DNA from: Falsirhodobacter sp. alg1
GTDB taxonomy: Bacteria; Pseudomonadota; Alphaproteobacteria; Rhodobacterales; Rhodobacteraceae
Direction of reading: 5' to 3'
Assembly: GCF_000739715.2 (NCBI RefSeq)
Contig: NZ_BBJC02000003.1
Location: 87,338-151,337 of the forward strand
DNA: 64,000 bases
Every line of letters begins with the position of its first letter. Position 1 is the stretch's first letter. The position numbers were made by a program, and so were the translations under genes. Below are positions 9,018 through 17,979 of this stretch, piece by piece. The notes under the pieces were generated by a model, which worked only from the letters and a program-made list of their open reading frames with translations, was not told the origin of the DNA and ran no database searches.

Positions 9018-10085
9018 ATGAAAACCCCTGATGGTCTGGATATTCAGCGCGGGCTGGAAAGCACGCTGTTTTCCGAAATCGTGGACGGTATTCCTGTTGC
9101 CGCGCTGTTCATCGGCGATGAGGATCGGATCACCAATGCCAATGCCGCCGCGCGGATGCTGTTCGGCGAAGGGCTTGTTGGTCGCCATTACATCATTTCG
9201 ATGCGCCATCCCGGCTTGCTGGATGCGATCGAGGGGACCCGCCGGCACCGCCAGACCTCCCGCACGCGGTACATTGCCACCCGCGCCTCGGGGGAGGTGA
9301 CCTATCGCGTGACCGTTTCCCCGATTGCCAATACCAGCGTGCTTTGCGTGTTCGAGGATATCACCGAGCAGGAGCAGGCGGGCCTGATGCGCCGTGATTT
9401 CGTGGCCAATGTCAGCCACGAGCTGCGGACGCCCTTGACCTCGCTGCTCGGGTTCATCGAGACATTGCAGGGGGCCGCACGCGATGATGCCGTGGCCCGC
9501 GGCCGCTTTCTGGAGATCATGGCGCGGGAGGCAGAGCGGATGAACCGCCTTGTGCGGGATCTTCTGTCGCTCAGCCGGGTTGAGAGCGAGGAACGCGTGC
9601 GCCCGCGCACCTCCACGGATATTGTCGCATTGGTGAATACGGCCGCCACGGCCCTGCGGCCCACGGCCGAACAATCCCGCGTCGTACTGGAAGTGGTCGG
9701 GGAGGAGGGCCCCCTGAATGTGCCCGCCGATTCCGACCAGATGATGCAGGTTTTCCAGAACCTGATCGAGAATGCGATAAAATACGGGGCCGCCGGCAGT
9801 TGCGTGACCATTTCCGTCACGCGCGATAACAGCAATACCCAGCGTCTTGGCCCGACCGTGTCCATCGCGGTAAAGGATGAAGGTGACGGAATTGATCCGA
9901 TCCACATTCCGCGCCTGACAGAACGGTTCTACCGTGTGGACAACCACCGGTCCCGCGAGATGGGCGGGACGGGGCTGGGGCTGGCAATCGTCAAGCACAT
10001 CATCAATCGCCACCGCGGGCGCTTCCGCATCGAAAGCCGCAAGGGAGAGGGCAGCACCTTTACGGTAATCCTGCCGCAATCCTGA
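9018..10085 (+). CDS. phoR: Sensor histidine kinase, PhoR-like
   Basis: Two-component kinase of the phosphate-response type. The 355-residue product has a PAS domain (about residues 15-115), a HisKA domain with the phospho-acceptor His134 in NVSHELRTPLTSLLGF, and a HATPase domain with N box NLIENAIKYG, G1 DEGDGI and G2 GGTGLGLAIVKHII. No membrane segment is seen, as in other Rhodobacterales PhoR proteins, which sense phosphate through the Pst-PhoU complex. Unusually, no pst, phoU or phoB gene is adjacent. An in-frame ATG at 8961 with AGGTAGGG upstream is an alternative start adding 19 residues; 9018 has AAAAGGG. Confidence 0.82.
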   Translation: MKTPDGLDIQRGLESTLFSEIVDGIPVAALFIGDEDRITNANAAARMLFGEGLVGRHYIISMRHPGLLDAIEGTRRHRQTSRTRYIATRASGEVTYRVTVSPIANTSVLCVFEDITEQEQAGLMRRDFVANVSHELRTPLTSLLGFIETLQGAARDDAVARGRFLEIMAREAERMNRLVRDLLSLSRVESEERVRPRTSTDIVALVNTAATALRPTAEQSRVVLEVVGEEGPLNVPADSDQMMQVFQNLIENAIKYGAAGSCVTISVTRDNSNTQRLGPTVSIAVKDEGDGIDPIHIPRLTERFYRVDNHRSREMGGTGLGLAIVKHIINRHRGRFRIESRKGEGSTFTVILPQS

Positions 10086-10098
10086 TCTGCGGGGCCAC

Positions 10099-10119
10099 GC
10101 GGCGGGATCATCCCGCCGC
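10099..10119. terminator. Hairpin between convergent phoR and mazG
   Basis: GCGGCGGG (10099-10106) and CCCGCCGC (10112-10119) form a perfect 8-bp G/C stem with loop ATCAT, followed on the plus strand by TTTGG. It covers the mazG stop codon and lies just after the phoR-like stop, so it may end both transcripts. Confidence 0.6.
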
Positions 10120-10914
10120 TTTGGCCTGTTTTTCCGCCGCCTTTGCCTGATCCCACAGCCGATCCATTTCCAACAGATTGCTTTCGGCGGGGCTTTTCCC
10201 GGCCTGCTGCAAGGCACGTTCGATATGGCCGAAACGGCGTGTGAATTTATCGTTCGTGCGGCGCAGGGCGGCTTCGGGATCGATCTTCATATGGCGGGCA
10301 AGATTGGCCATGACAAAGAGCATGTCGCCGAATTCCTCCTCCACCTCGGTTTGGGTCAGGGTGTCACGGGCTTCTGCCAGTTCATCCATCTCCTCGCGCA
10401 GTTTGTCCAGCACGGGACCGATGTCGGGCCAATCGAACCCGACCCGGGCCGCCCTGTTCTGCAGTTTTACCGCGCGTGTCAGGGCAGGTAGCCCAAGCGC
10501 CACGCCGTCCAGTACACCGCTTTCGTTGCGGGTGGCCCGCTCTGCCGCTTTGGTTTCTTCCCATGCACGGGTCTGCCCTTCGGTATCGCGGGGGCCATCG
10601 TCGCCAAATACATGCGGATGACGGCGGATCATCTTGTCCGAGATGGAGGCCGCCACATCGGCAAAATCAAAATGGCCAGCCTCTTCTGCCATGCGGGCGT
10701 GGAACACGGTCTGCAGCAGCAGATCGCCCAATTCGCCCGGCAGTTCATCCCATGCCTCGCGGGTGATGGCATCCGCCACCTCATAGGCCTCTTCGATGGT
10801 ATAGGGCGCGATTGATGCGAAATCCTGCGCCACGTCCCATGGGCAGCCGGTCTGTGGATCACGCAATCGGGCCATGATATCGATCAGGCGGCGGATTTCT
10901 GTTTCGGCACGCAT
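10108..10914 (-). CDS. mazG: Nucleoside triphosphate pyrophosphohydrolase MazG
   Basis: House-cleaning hydrolase that converts (d)NTPs to monophosphates and pyrophosphate, and lowers ppGpp in E. coli. The 268-residue product has two tandem MazG domains. The N-terminal one starts LRDPQTGCPWDVAQDFASIA and has the EEAYEVADAI acidic helix; the C-terminal one has EEFGDMLFVMANLARHM. The start at 10914 (MRAETEIR) follows GGAGGG with a 9-base gap and matches E. coli MazG in length; an upstream in-frame ATG at 10941 is possible. Divergent from the M20 amidohydrolase. Confidence 0.96.
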   Translation of the reverse strand: MRAETEIRRLIDIMARLRDPQTGCPWDVAQDFASIAPYTIEEAYEVADAITREAWDELPGELGDLLLQTVFHARMAEEAGHFDFADVAASISDKMIRRHPHVFGDDGPRDTEGQTRAWEETKAAERATRNESGVLDGVALGLPALTRAVKLQNRAARVGFDWPDIGPVLDKLREEMDELAEARDTLTQTEVEEEFGDMLFVMANLARHMKIDPEAALRRTNDKFTRRFGHIERALQQAGKSPAESNLLEMDRLWDQAKAAEKQAKAAG

Positions 10915-10976
10915 TGCGTCGGCCCTCCATTTCCGGTTCATGGTTTCCTACTATCCCTTCAAATCCGGAGTCCACC

Positions 10977-12137
10977 ATGTCCATCCCGAACAGCATCGCC
11001 GCCTCAGCCGAGCAGATGAAGGGATGGCGCCAGCATCTGCACGCCCATCCCGAGCTGGCCTATGATTGCCACGAGACGGCGGCCTTCATCGCCGCGCGGC
11101 TGAGGGAGTTCGGCGTGGACGAGATCCATGAAGGGATTGCCACCTCCGGCATTGTGGCGATCATCAACGGGCAGGGCAACGGCCCGACGATCGGGCTGCG
11201 GGCGGATATGGATGCCCTGCCGATCATCGAACAGACGGGCGTTCCCCATGCCTCGACCGTTACGGGCAAGATGCATGCCTGCGGGCATGACGGGCATGTG
11301 ACGATGCTGTTGGGGGCCGCGAAATATCTGGCCGAAACGCGGGCCTTCACCGGGCGTGTCGCGCTGATTTTCCAACCAGCCGAGGAGGGCGACGGTGGTG
11401 CCAGGACGATGGTCGAGGAAGGTATCATGGACCGTTTCGACATTTCCCGCGTGTTTGGTATCCACAACTGGCCGAACAAGCCCTTGGGCCTCATGATGAC
11501 CAATCCCGGGCCGATCATGGCTTCGGTAGATACGGCAACGGTAACCCTTCGCGGCAAGGGCGGACATGGTGCCATGCCCCATACGACGGTCGATCCGGTC
11601 ACCGCGATGGTCAGCCTGGTTCAGGCGCTCCAGACGATCGTCAGCCGCAATACGTCGGCTCTGGACCAGCTGGTCGTGTCCGTCACCCAGATCCATGCGG
11701 GCAGCGCATCGAATGTCATTCCGGGTGAAGCGTGGATGACCGCGACGATCCGCTCTTTCACCCCCGAAATCCGCAAGCTGGCCGAAGAGCGTTTTCGGGC
11801 CATTGTTGCAGGGCAGGCGGCATCCTTCGGGGTCGAGGCGGATATCGATTACGATCTGGGCTATCCGCCCACGATCAACCATGCCGATCAGGCGCGCTTT
11901 GCCGCAGATGTGGCCGCAACCCTGACCGAGGTGGATGCGGATGTGCCACGCGAGATGGGGGCAGAGGATTTCTCGTATATGCTGGAGGCGCGGCCCGGTG
12001 CGTATATGTTCCTAGGTACGGGGCCGGGGGCAGGCCTGCACAGCGCGAACTATGATTTCAAGGACGAGATTGCGCCCTTGGGGGCTGCTTTCTTTGCCCG
12101 GCTGGTCGAGGCCGCGCAGCCGGTTCGGGAAGGCTGA
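10977..12137 (+). CDS. M20 family amidohydrolase (hippurate hydrolase-like)
   Basis: Metal-dependent cytosolic amidase of the M20D (HipO/IAA-amino acid hydrolase) group, removing acyl groups from N-acyl amino acids. The 386-residue product has the motifs RADMDALPI, HACGHDGHVTML (metal Cys and His), PAEEGDGGA (catalytic Glu pair) and, in the lid domain, GGHGAMPH. The start at 10977 (MSIPNSI) follows GGAG by 6 bases. The natural substrate cannot be read from the sequence. It stands alone, divergent from mazG and convergent with mannitol dehydrogenase, with a strong hairpin at its stop. Confidence 0.9.
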   Translation: MSIPNSIAASAEQMKGWRQHLHAHPELAYDCHETAAFIAARLREFGVDEIHEGIATSGIVAIINGQGNGPTIGLRADMDALPIIEQTGVPHASTVTGKMHACGHDGHVTMLLGAAKYLAETRAFTGRVALIFQPAEEGDGGARTMVEEGIMDRFDISRVFGIHNWPNKPLGLMMTNPGPIMASVDTATVTLRGKGGHGAMPHTTVDPVTAMVSLVQALQTIVSRNTSALDQLVVSVTQIHAGSASNVIPGEAWMTATIRSFTPEIRKLAEERFRAIVAGQAASFGVEADIDYDLGYPPTINHADQARFAADVAATLTEVDADVPREMGAEDFSYMLEARPGAYMFLGTGPGAGLHSANYDFKDEIAPLGAAFFARLVEAAQPVREG

Positions 12138-12150
12138 AAACAGCCTTCCC
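12127..12150. terminator. Hairpin between convergent amidohydrolase and mtlK
   Basis: GGGAAGGCTG (12127-12136), loop AAAA, CAGCCTTCCC (12141-12150): a perfect 10-bp stem that includes the amidohydrolase stop codon and lies just beyond the mannitol dehydrogenase stop. There is no T tract. It is well placed to end both transcripts. Confidence 0.65.
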
Positions 12151-12158
12151 GCAGGGGA

Positions 12159-13631
12159 TCAGAGAGTGCCGTCGAGATAGCGGGCAATGACGGCTTCGCT
12201 GCCGTCGGCCCAGACCGCCCGAAGGATCTGGTCGAAGCGTGCGGAAACGACCGCATTCTCGCCCAGATCGCCATAGACTTCATGCATGGCAAGCCAGGCG
12301 GACGGGTCCGTCTTGGCCTTTGCCGACACCGCCGTCAGCACATCCCAGTTCGGATCGTTCGGCTCGATCACCACGCCTTTTTCGCTGGTCCCGAAGCAAT
12401 AGCGGCACCAGAGAGCCGAGAGCAGGATCAGGCCCGTTGCATCATTGCCCTTGGCCACCACGTCACGGATGGACGGAACGATGAATTTCGGCTGGCGGTT
12501 CGATCCGTCCAGACACAGGCGACGGACAGTGTCCGCAACCTCGGGGTTGGAGCACCGCTCAAGGATCAGTTCCTTGTATTCCAGCAGGTCGGTCTGCGGC
12601 ACAGGCGGTACGATCGGCAGGATCTCGGTCGTTTCCACTTTATCCAGAAAGGCGCGGATCTGCGGATCCTGCATCGCTTCGTGCACGAAATGGATGTCGC
12701 GCAAACCGCCCGGATAAGCGAGGATGGCATGACCGCCGTTCAGAATCCGGATCTTCATCGTTTCATAGGCATCCACCGCGTCGGTGAATGTCACGCCGAC
12801 CTTTTCCAGCGCGGGGCGGCCATTCGGGAAGTTGTCTTCCAGAACCCACTGGCGGAAGGATTCCGATGTGACGGGGGCCGCATCGTCGATGCCCATGTCC
12901 GCGACCATCTGGCGTTCGCGGGGGCCGGTCGCCGGGGTGATCCGGTCTACCATCGAATTCGGGAAGGCCACATTCGCGGCAATCCAATCCGCCAGTTCGG
13001 CATCGAACAGACGGCACAGGCCGGTCACGGCATCGCGTGTGACATGCCCGTTATGGGGAACATTGTCGCAGCACATCACGGTGAATGCCGGTGTTCCTGC
13101 CGCACGACGCGCCTTCAGCGCGGCGATGATGGCCCCGAATGCCGTTTCCGGAGCATCGGGATGTGCAGCATCCGCCTGGATAGCTGGGTGCGACGGGCTG
13201 AAGGTGTTCGTTTTCGGATCAATGAAGTATCCGCCTTCGGTAACCGTCAGCGAAACGATACGGATTGCCGGATCGGTCATGGCCGCAATCAGCGGACCAT
13301 TGGTCTGCTCCACGGGGATGAAGTCGATCATCGATCCGATGACCCGTGTTTCTGATCGGTCGGGGTTCAGTTCGGATACGGTGGAAAGATAGTCCTGCGC
13401 GGCCAGCACATCCCGCATCTTGCCGTCCGGTGCCCGAACGCCCGCGCCGATGATGGCCCAGTCGTGGTCCAGACCCATCCCGAAAAGGTCATCCAGATAG
13501 ACGGCCATATGCGCGCGATGGAAGTTGCCGCAACCGATGTGCACGATTCCGGCCTTCAGTGCGGAACGGTCATAGGTCGGGGTAACGATGTGGGAGGGGA
13601 GGTCGCGAAGAGTGGCGTTGGAAAGTTTCAT
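12159..13631 (-). CDS. mtlK: Mannitol 2-dehydrogenase (long-chain polyol dehydrogenase)
   Basis: NAD-dependent oxidation of D-mannitol to D-fructose (also arabitol or sorbitol in relatives). The 490-residue product has an N-terminal Rossmann domain (GIVHIGCGNFHRAH) and a C-terminal helical domain carrying the polyol-dehydrogenase signature KIRILNGGHA with the catalytic Lys293. Length matches R. sphaeroides MtlK. It is the last gene of the polyol ABC operon, so it probably oxidises the imported sugar alcohol. D-mannonate or fructuronate reductase (UxuB) is a related alternative; the operon context favours mannitol. Confidence 0.9.
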   Translation of the reverse strand: MKLSNATLRDLPSHIVTPTYDRSALKAGIVHIGCGNFHRAHMAVYLDDLFGMGLDHDWAIIGAGVRAPDGKMRDVLAAQDYLSTVSELNPDRSETRVIGSMIDFIPVEQTNGPLIAAMTDPAIRIVSLTVTEGGYFIDPKTNTFSPSHPAIQADAAHPDAPETAFGAIIAALKARRAAGTPAFTVMCCDNVPHNGHVTRDAVTGLCRLFDAELADWIAANVAFPNSMVDRITPATGPRERQMVADMGIDDAAPVTSESFRQWVLEDNFPNGRPALEKVGVTFTDAVDAYETMKIRILNGGHAILAYPGGLRDIHFVHEAMQDPQIRAFLDKVETTEILPIVPPVPQTDLLEYKELILERCSNPEVADTVRRLCLDGSNRQPKFIVPSIRDVVAKGNDATGLILLSALWCRYCFGTSEKGVVIEPNDPNWDVLTAVSAKAKTDPSAWLAMHEVYGDLGENAVVSARFDQILRAVWADGSEAVIARYLDGTL

Positions 13632-13692
13632 GTCATCTCATCCAGTTGCCGCCATCGACGCCATGCGTTCGGGCGACCGTGTCAACGACGAA

Positions 13693-13725
13693 GGTTCCGG
13701 CGTCCGTCCTGCGGACGCCGGAACC
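13693..13725. promoter_or_regulatory. Strong intercistronic hairpin, smoK-mtlK
   Basis: GGTTCCGGCGTCCG (13693-13706), loop TCCTG, CGGACGCCGGAACC (13712-13725): a perfect 14-bp stem in the 101-base gap between the ATPase gene and mtlK. The minus-strand side lacks a T run, so it is more likely an mRNA-stabilising or partial-termination hairpin than a full terminator. Confidence 0.6.
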
Positions 13726-13732
13726 CCCAATG

Positions 13733-14725
13733 TCAAAGCGTGTTGCCAGCCGCGTCGAAGCGGTGAACCTTTGACCGGTCGGGCGTCATCCAGATCGTAT
13801 CACCGTGGTGGACATCCACGTTGCCGTTCGCACGAACGTTGATGATACCGAATTCGGTATCGACATGGAGGAAGGTGTCGGAGCCGAGATGCTCGCTGAC
13901 GGTCACCTTTCCCTTCCAGTCACCGGTTTCACCCACCGCGATATGTTCGGGACGGAAGCCGATCTCATGCGCATCATGCTTGGCCGCTTCGGCCCCGGTC
14001 ATGAAGTTCATTTTCGGGCTGCCGATGAACCCCGCCACGAAGCGGTTCTTCGGGTGGTTGTACAGATCCAGCGGGCTGCCGACCTGTTCGATCTTGCCGG
14101 CCTGCAGAACCACGATCTTGTCGGCCATGGTCATCGCTTCCACCTGGTCGTGGGTCACGTAGATCATGGTGGTCTTCAGCGTGTTGTGCAGCTCCGTGAT
14201 TTCCAGACGCATGTTCACGCGAAGGGCGGCATCGAGGTTCGACAGCGGTTCGTCGAACAGGAACGCCTGGGGGTTCCGCACGATGGCGCGGCCGATGGCC
14301 ACACGCTGGCGCTGACCACCCGAAAGCTGCCCCGGACGACGGTCGATGTAGCTGGCAAGGTTCAGGATCTCGGCCGCGTTGTTCACCTTCGCGTCGATTT
14401 CCGCCTGCGGAACCTTTGCCATCTTCAGCGGGAAAGCGATGTTCTTGCGGACCGACATATGCGGGTAAAGTGCATAGCTCTGGAACACCATCGCCAGCCC
14501 GCGCTGTGCGGGACGCTCGGCGGTCGCATCGCGACCGTCAATCTCGATCTTCCCGCCCGACACGTCTTCGAGACCGGCAATCAGGCGCAGCAGTGTGGAT
14601 TTGCCGCAGCCCGACGGCCCGACGAATACCACAAACTCGCCATCCTCAATCTTCAGGTCCAGCGGAGGAATGACTTCTGCATCGCCGAATCGTTTCGCAA
14701 CGCCTTTGAGTTCGATCTGACCCAT
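13733..14725 (-). CDS. smoK: Polyol ABC transporter ATPase
   Basis: Energy-coupling subunit of a carbohydrate importer of the CUT1 family (MalK/UgpC/SmoK type). The 330-residue product has Walker [10 protein letters not shown], the Q-loop [12 protein letters not shown], the ABC signature [14 protein letters not shown], Walker [14 protein letters not shown] and the switch His in [16 protein letters not shown]-terminal TOBE regulatory domain (about residues 235-330) follows. AAGGAAAAG precedes the ATG. It lies just downstream of the two permeases in the same transcript, with the gap to mtlK holding a strong hairpin. Confidence 0.95.
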   Translation of the reverse strand: MGQIELKGVAKRFGDAEVIPPLDLKIEDGEFVVFVGPSGCGKSTLLRLIAGLEDVSGGKIEIDGRDATAERPAQRGLAMVFQSYALYPHMSVRKNIAFPLKMAKVPQAEIDAKVNNAAEILNLASYIDRRPGQLSGGQRQRVAIGRAIVRNPQAFLFDEPLSNLDAALRVNMRLEITELHNTLKTTMIYVTHDQVEAMTMADKIVVLQAGKIEQVGSPLDLYNHPKNRFVAGFIGSPKMNFMTGAEAAKHDAHEIGFRPEHIAVGETGDWKGKVTVSEHLGSDTFLHVDTEFGIINVRANGNVDVHHGDTIWMTPDRSKVHRFDAAGNTL

Positions 14726-14737
14726 GGTTTCTTTTCC

Positions 14738-15568
14738 TTATTTCACGGCGCCGAAGGTCAGGCCACGTACCAACTGCTTCTGGCTGAACCAGCCAAGAAT
14801 CAGGATCGGTGCAATAGCCATCGTCGATGCGGCAGAGAGTTTTGCGTAGAACAGCCCTTCGGGCGAGGAGTAGCTGGCGATGAACGCCGACAGAGGTGCC
14901 GAATTGGCCGCCGTCAGGTTCAGGGTCCAGAATGCTTCGTTCCACGAAAGGATGACGTTCAGCAGAAGGGTGGATGCGATGCCGGGAACGGCCATCGGCG
15001 TCAGGATGTAGATGATTTCCTTCGACAGGGTGGCGCCATCCATACGGGCCGCCTCAAGGATCTCGCCCGGGATTTCCTTGAAGTAGGTGTACAGCATCCA
15101 GACCACGATCGGCAGGTTCATCATCGTCAGGACGATGATCAGCCCGGTGCGCGTATCCAGAAGGCCGAAGTCACGGAAGATCAGGTAGATCGGAACCAGA
15201 ACACCGACCGCAGGCAGCATTTTCGTCGAAAGCATCCACATCAGGATGTCTTTCGTGCGGCGGCCGGGCACGAATGCCATCGACCATGCTGCCGGAATTG
15301 CGATGATCAGCGCCAGAATCGTCGATCCCAGCGAGATGATGACCGAGTTCATGAAGTGCAGGAAGTAGCGCGAACGCTCCTGCACGTCATGATAGTTGTC
15401 CAGCGTCCAGTTGAAGTTCAGGAACTTCGGCGGGATCGCAATGGCGTCCACCTCGGATTTGAAGCTGGTCAGGATCGTCCACAGGATCGGGAAAAAGATC
15501 ACCAATCCCACAGCCCATGCGCAGACCGTGACTACGGCCTTGCGCTGCGTCGTGCTTGCTCGTGCCAT
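14738..15568 (-). CDS. smoG: Polyol ABC transporter permease (MalG-type)
   Basis: One of two membrane subunits of the CUT1 polyol importer. The 276-residue product has about six membrane helices and the EAA loop contacting the ATPase, seen as EILEAARMDGATLSKEI. It starts two bases after the smoF stop (TGA-T-ATG) and is followed 12 bases later by smoK, so all parts are co-translated. The MalG-type assignment rests on length, the position of the EAA loop near residue 165 and gene order. Confidence 0.94.
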   Translation of the reverse strand: MARASTTQRKAVVTVCAWAVGLVIFFPILWTILTSFKSEVDAIAIPPKFLNFNWTLDNYHDVQERSRYFLHFMNSVIISLGSTILALIIAIPAAWSMAFVPGRRTKDILMWMLSTKMLPAVGVLVPIYLIFRDFGLLDTRTGLIIVLTMMNLPIVVWMLYTYFKEIPGEILEAARMDGATLSKEIIYILTPMAVPGIASTLLLNVILSWNEAFWTLNLTAANSAPLSAFIASYSSPEGLFYAKLSAASTMAIAPILILGWFSQKQLVRGLTFGAVK

Positions 15569-15569
15569 A

Positions 15570-16442
15570 TCAGGTCTCCAGATTCTTGCCGATCATCCGC
15601 ATCAGGAAGATCGCAACGATATTGGCAAGGATGACCGCAACAATGCCGCCTGCCGAACCGAGGCCCACGTCATACTGCAGCAGCGACTGCGAATAGACGA
15701 GGTAGGTGAGGTTGGTCGACGCGTTACCCGGACCGCCATTGGTGGTGACCAGGATTTCGGCGAAAACCGACAGCAGGAAGATCGTCTGGATCAGGATGAC
15801 AACGGTTGCCGCACGCGAGAGGTGGGGCACCATGATGTAGAAGAAGCGTGCCAGCGGACCCGCACCGTCCATCTCGGAGGCTTCGAGCTGTTCGCTATCC
15901 AGCGACTGCAGGGCGGTCAGCAGGATCAGCGTTGCAAAGGGCAGCCACTGCCAGGAAACGATCAGGATGATCGACAGCAGCGGCGCATGCGCCAGAAAGT
16001 CGAACGCGGGCAGCCCGAAGACGTTTGCGATCCATGCAAAGACCCCGTTCACCGGGTTCATGAACATGTTTTTCCATACCAGCGCAGAAACGGTTGGCAT
16101 CACGAAGAACGGCGCGATGACCAGAATCCGGACAATGCCCTGGCCCCACATCGGCTGGTCCAGCAGCAGCGCCAGCAGCACACCACCCACCGTGGTGATC
16201 AGCAGAACGCCACCCACCAGGAACAATGTGTTGACCAGCGACGGCCAGAAATTCGGGTCGGTGAAGAAATAGCTGTAGTTCTCCAGACCCACGAACGGAT
16301 TCTCACCGGGGATCAGCAGATTGTAACGCAGGAACGAAAAATAGATCGTCATCCCCAAAGGCACGATCATCCACATAAGCAGGAGGATGACGGCGGGAGA
16401 GATCATCAGGCGTCCAGCGGCGCGAGAGGCTTGCGTGGCCAT
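15570..16442 (-). CDS. smoF: Polyol ABC transporter permease (MalF-type)
   Basis: Second membrane subunit of the CUT1 importer. The 290-residue product begins MATQASRAAGRLMISPAVIL, has about six membrane helices, and an EAA loop (QLEASEMDGAGPLARF) in its last third. It lies 81 bases after the binding-protein gene and next to smoG. Together with smoE, smoG and smoK it forms a complete importer of the sorbitol/mannitol type; substrate choice is inferred from mtlK. Confidence 0.94.
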   Translation of the reverse strand: MATQASRAAGRLMISPAVILLLMWMIVPLGMTIYFSFLRYNLLIPGENPFVGLENYSYFFTDPNFWPSLVNTLFLVGGVLLITTVGGVLLALLLDQPMWGQGIVRILVIAPFFVMPTVSALVWKNMFMNPVNGVFAWIANVFGLPAFDFLAHAPLLSIILIVSWQWLPFATLILLTALQSLDSEQLEASEMDGAGPLARFFYIMVPHLSRAATVVILIQTIFLLSVFAEILVTTNGGPGNASTNLTYLVYSQSLLQYDVGLGSAGGIVAVILANIVAIFLMRMIGKNLET

Positions 16443-16523
16443 GCGTGCGGTCCTTCAGGGCTAGCAGTTCAGAAAAGGGTGGCGAAAGTCGCCACCCCCC
16501 ATATGACGATGGAAATCGTCGGT

Positions 16524-17843
16524 TCAGTTCTTCGGATAACCGGCACGCGACATTTCGCGCGAGACCAGGGACTGGGCCGCGGAAAGCGCCTGATCCGAGG
16601 TTGTCGATCCGGCAAGTGCCGCCGAGAACACCTGACCTACGGCAGTGCCGATGGCCTGGAATTCAGGGATGGAGACGAATTGGCCACCCGTATACGGCAC
16701 TTCCTGCATGGAGGGGCTTTGGGTATCCGCAGATTCGATCGCATTCAGGGTCGGCGTGGCAAAGGCTGCCGCGTCCAGATATTCCTGATTTGCATAGAGC
16801 GAGCTGCGCGTTCCCGGAGGAACATTCATGATCCCGTCCTTCTCGGCGACCAGGGCGCTATACTCCTTGGAGGTAGCCCAGGCGACGAAGGTCTTTGCAG
16901 CTTCCTGCTTGGTCGAGGTTGCCGGGATGGCAAGGTTCCACGACCACAGCCAGTTGCCGTGGTTTTCATGACCCGCCATTACGGGGAAGGGCGCATAGCT
17001 TACGTGATCCGAAACAGTGGATTCGTCAGGGTTGCTGACAAAGGCGGCTGCCACGGTGGCATCCATCCACATCCCGCATTTTCCGGTCTGGAACAGTGCG
17101 AGGTTTTCGTTGAAGCCGTTCGACGACGCACCCGGAGGTCCGTAGTTCGTCATCAGGTTCAGGTAGTTGTCCAGAGTGGCCTTCCACTCGGGGCTGTCAA
17201 ACTGGGGCTTCCAGTCGGTGTCGAACCAGCGCGCGCCCATCGAGTTGGACATTGCGGTCAGCAGGGCGATGTTCTCACCCCAGCCGGCCTTGCCGCGCAG
17301 ACAGATACCATAAACGCCCGCCGATTTATCGGTCATTTTTTCGGCAGCTTCGGCAATGAAATCCCAGTCGGGATTTTCGGGCATCGTCAGGCCGGCTTTT
17401 TCCAGCAGGTCCGTACGATACATCAGCATTGCGCTTTCGGCATAGAACGGGGCGGCATACATCGTGCCGTCAACCGTCAGTGCATCGGCAACGCGGGGCA
17501 GGAAATCGTCGGCGTCGTAATCGTCGCCCATGTCGTCCAGCGGGGCCAGCCAGTTCTGCTTGGCCCAGATCGGAACCTCGTAGTTGCCGATGGTCAGAAC
17601 GTCGTATTGGCCGCCGCGTGTGGCGATATCGGTCGTCACGCGCTGGCGAAGAATATTCTCCTCCAGTGTTACCCACTCAACCTGAATATCCGGATGTTCC
17701 GCATTGAATTCGGGCATCAGCCGCTGCATGCGGATCATGTCGCCGTTGTTCACTGTGGCCACGGTAATCGTCTCGGCTCCGGCCGGAATGGCCAGCGCTG
17801 CAAGACATGTGGCCCCAAGCAGACCGCGCATCGTAATGGTCAT
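16524..17843 (-). CDS. smoE: Polyol ABC transporter periplasmic binding protein
   Basis: Periplasmic receptor that delivers sorbitol/mannitol-type polyols to SmoFG. The 439-residue product has a Sec signal peptide (MTITMRGLLGATCLAALAIPAGA, cleavage after Ala23) and the fold of extracellular solute-binding family 1, with NGDMIRMQRLMPEFNAEHPD near the mature N terminus and the AKTFVAWATSKEY segment. GGGAGG lies 6 bases before the ATG. It is the first gene of the operon and lies downstream of a promoter with an operator-like palindrome at 17905-17917. Confidence 0.94.
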   Translation of the reverse strand: MTITMRGLLGATCLAALAIPAGAETITVATVNNGDMIRMQRLMPEFNAEHPDIQVEWVTLEENILRQRVTTDIATRGGQYDVLTIGNYEVPIWAKQNWLAPLDDMGDDYDADDFLPRVADALTVDGTMYAAPFYAESAMLMYRTDLLEKAGLTMPENPDWDFIAEAAEKMTDKSAGVYGICLRGKAGWGENIALLTAMSNSMGARWFDTDWKPQFDSPEWKATLDNYLNLMTNYGPPGASSNGFNENLALFQTGKCGMWMDATVAAAFVSNPDESTVSDHVSYAPFPVMAGHENHGNWLWSWNLAIPATSTKQEAAKTFVAWATSKEYSALVAEKDGIMNVPPGTRSSLYANQEYLDAAAFATPTLNAIESADTQSPSMQEVPYTGGQFVSIPEFQAIGTAVGQVFSAALAGSTTSDQALSAAQSLVSREMSRAGYPKN

Positions 17844-17883
17844 GGTCGTCCTCCCTTTTCGACCTGAGCATCTGCCCAGATCG

Positions 17884-17956
17884 GCGTCAGATGTTCACAA
17901 TTGCTGACGCCGCGTCAAGCTTGTTATATCATAAAAAGGGTGCGCCTGATGGATAA
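17884..17956 (-). promoter_or_regulatory. smoE promoter with palindromic operator candidate
   Basis: Minus strand: -35 TTATCC at 17956-17951, -10 TATGAT at 17933-17928, spacer 17, start expected near 17921. Just downstream is the perfect palindrome TGACGC-N-GCGTCA (17905-17917), and a further half-site GCGTCA lies at 17884-17889 (plus-strand reading). A repressor bound there would block elongation. The SorC-type regulator next door is the obvious candidate to bind it, by inference. Confidence 0.45.
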
Positions 17957-17979
17957 TTTTATAACTTTTTAACCAGCTC

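Noticed and set aside
13805-17867. Long plus-strand open frames (over 600 and 800 codons) running antisense to the polyol operon
   Set aside because: They mirror real genes on the other strand; high GC at third codon positions removes stop codons from the antisense frame. Their composition is rich in His, Arg and Gln and shows no family motif.
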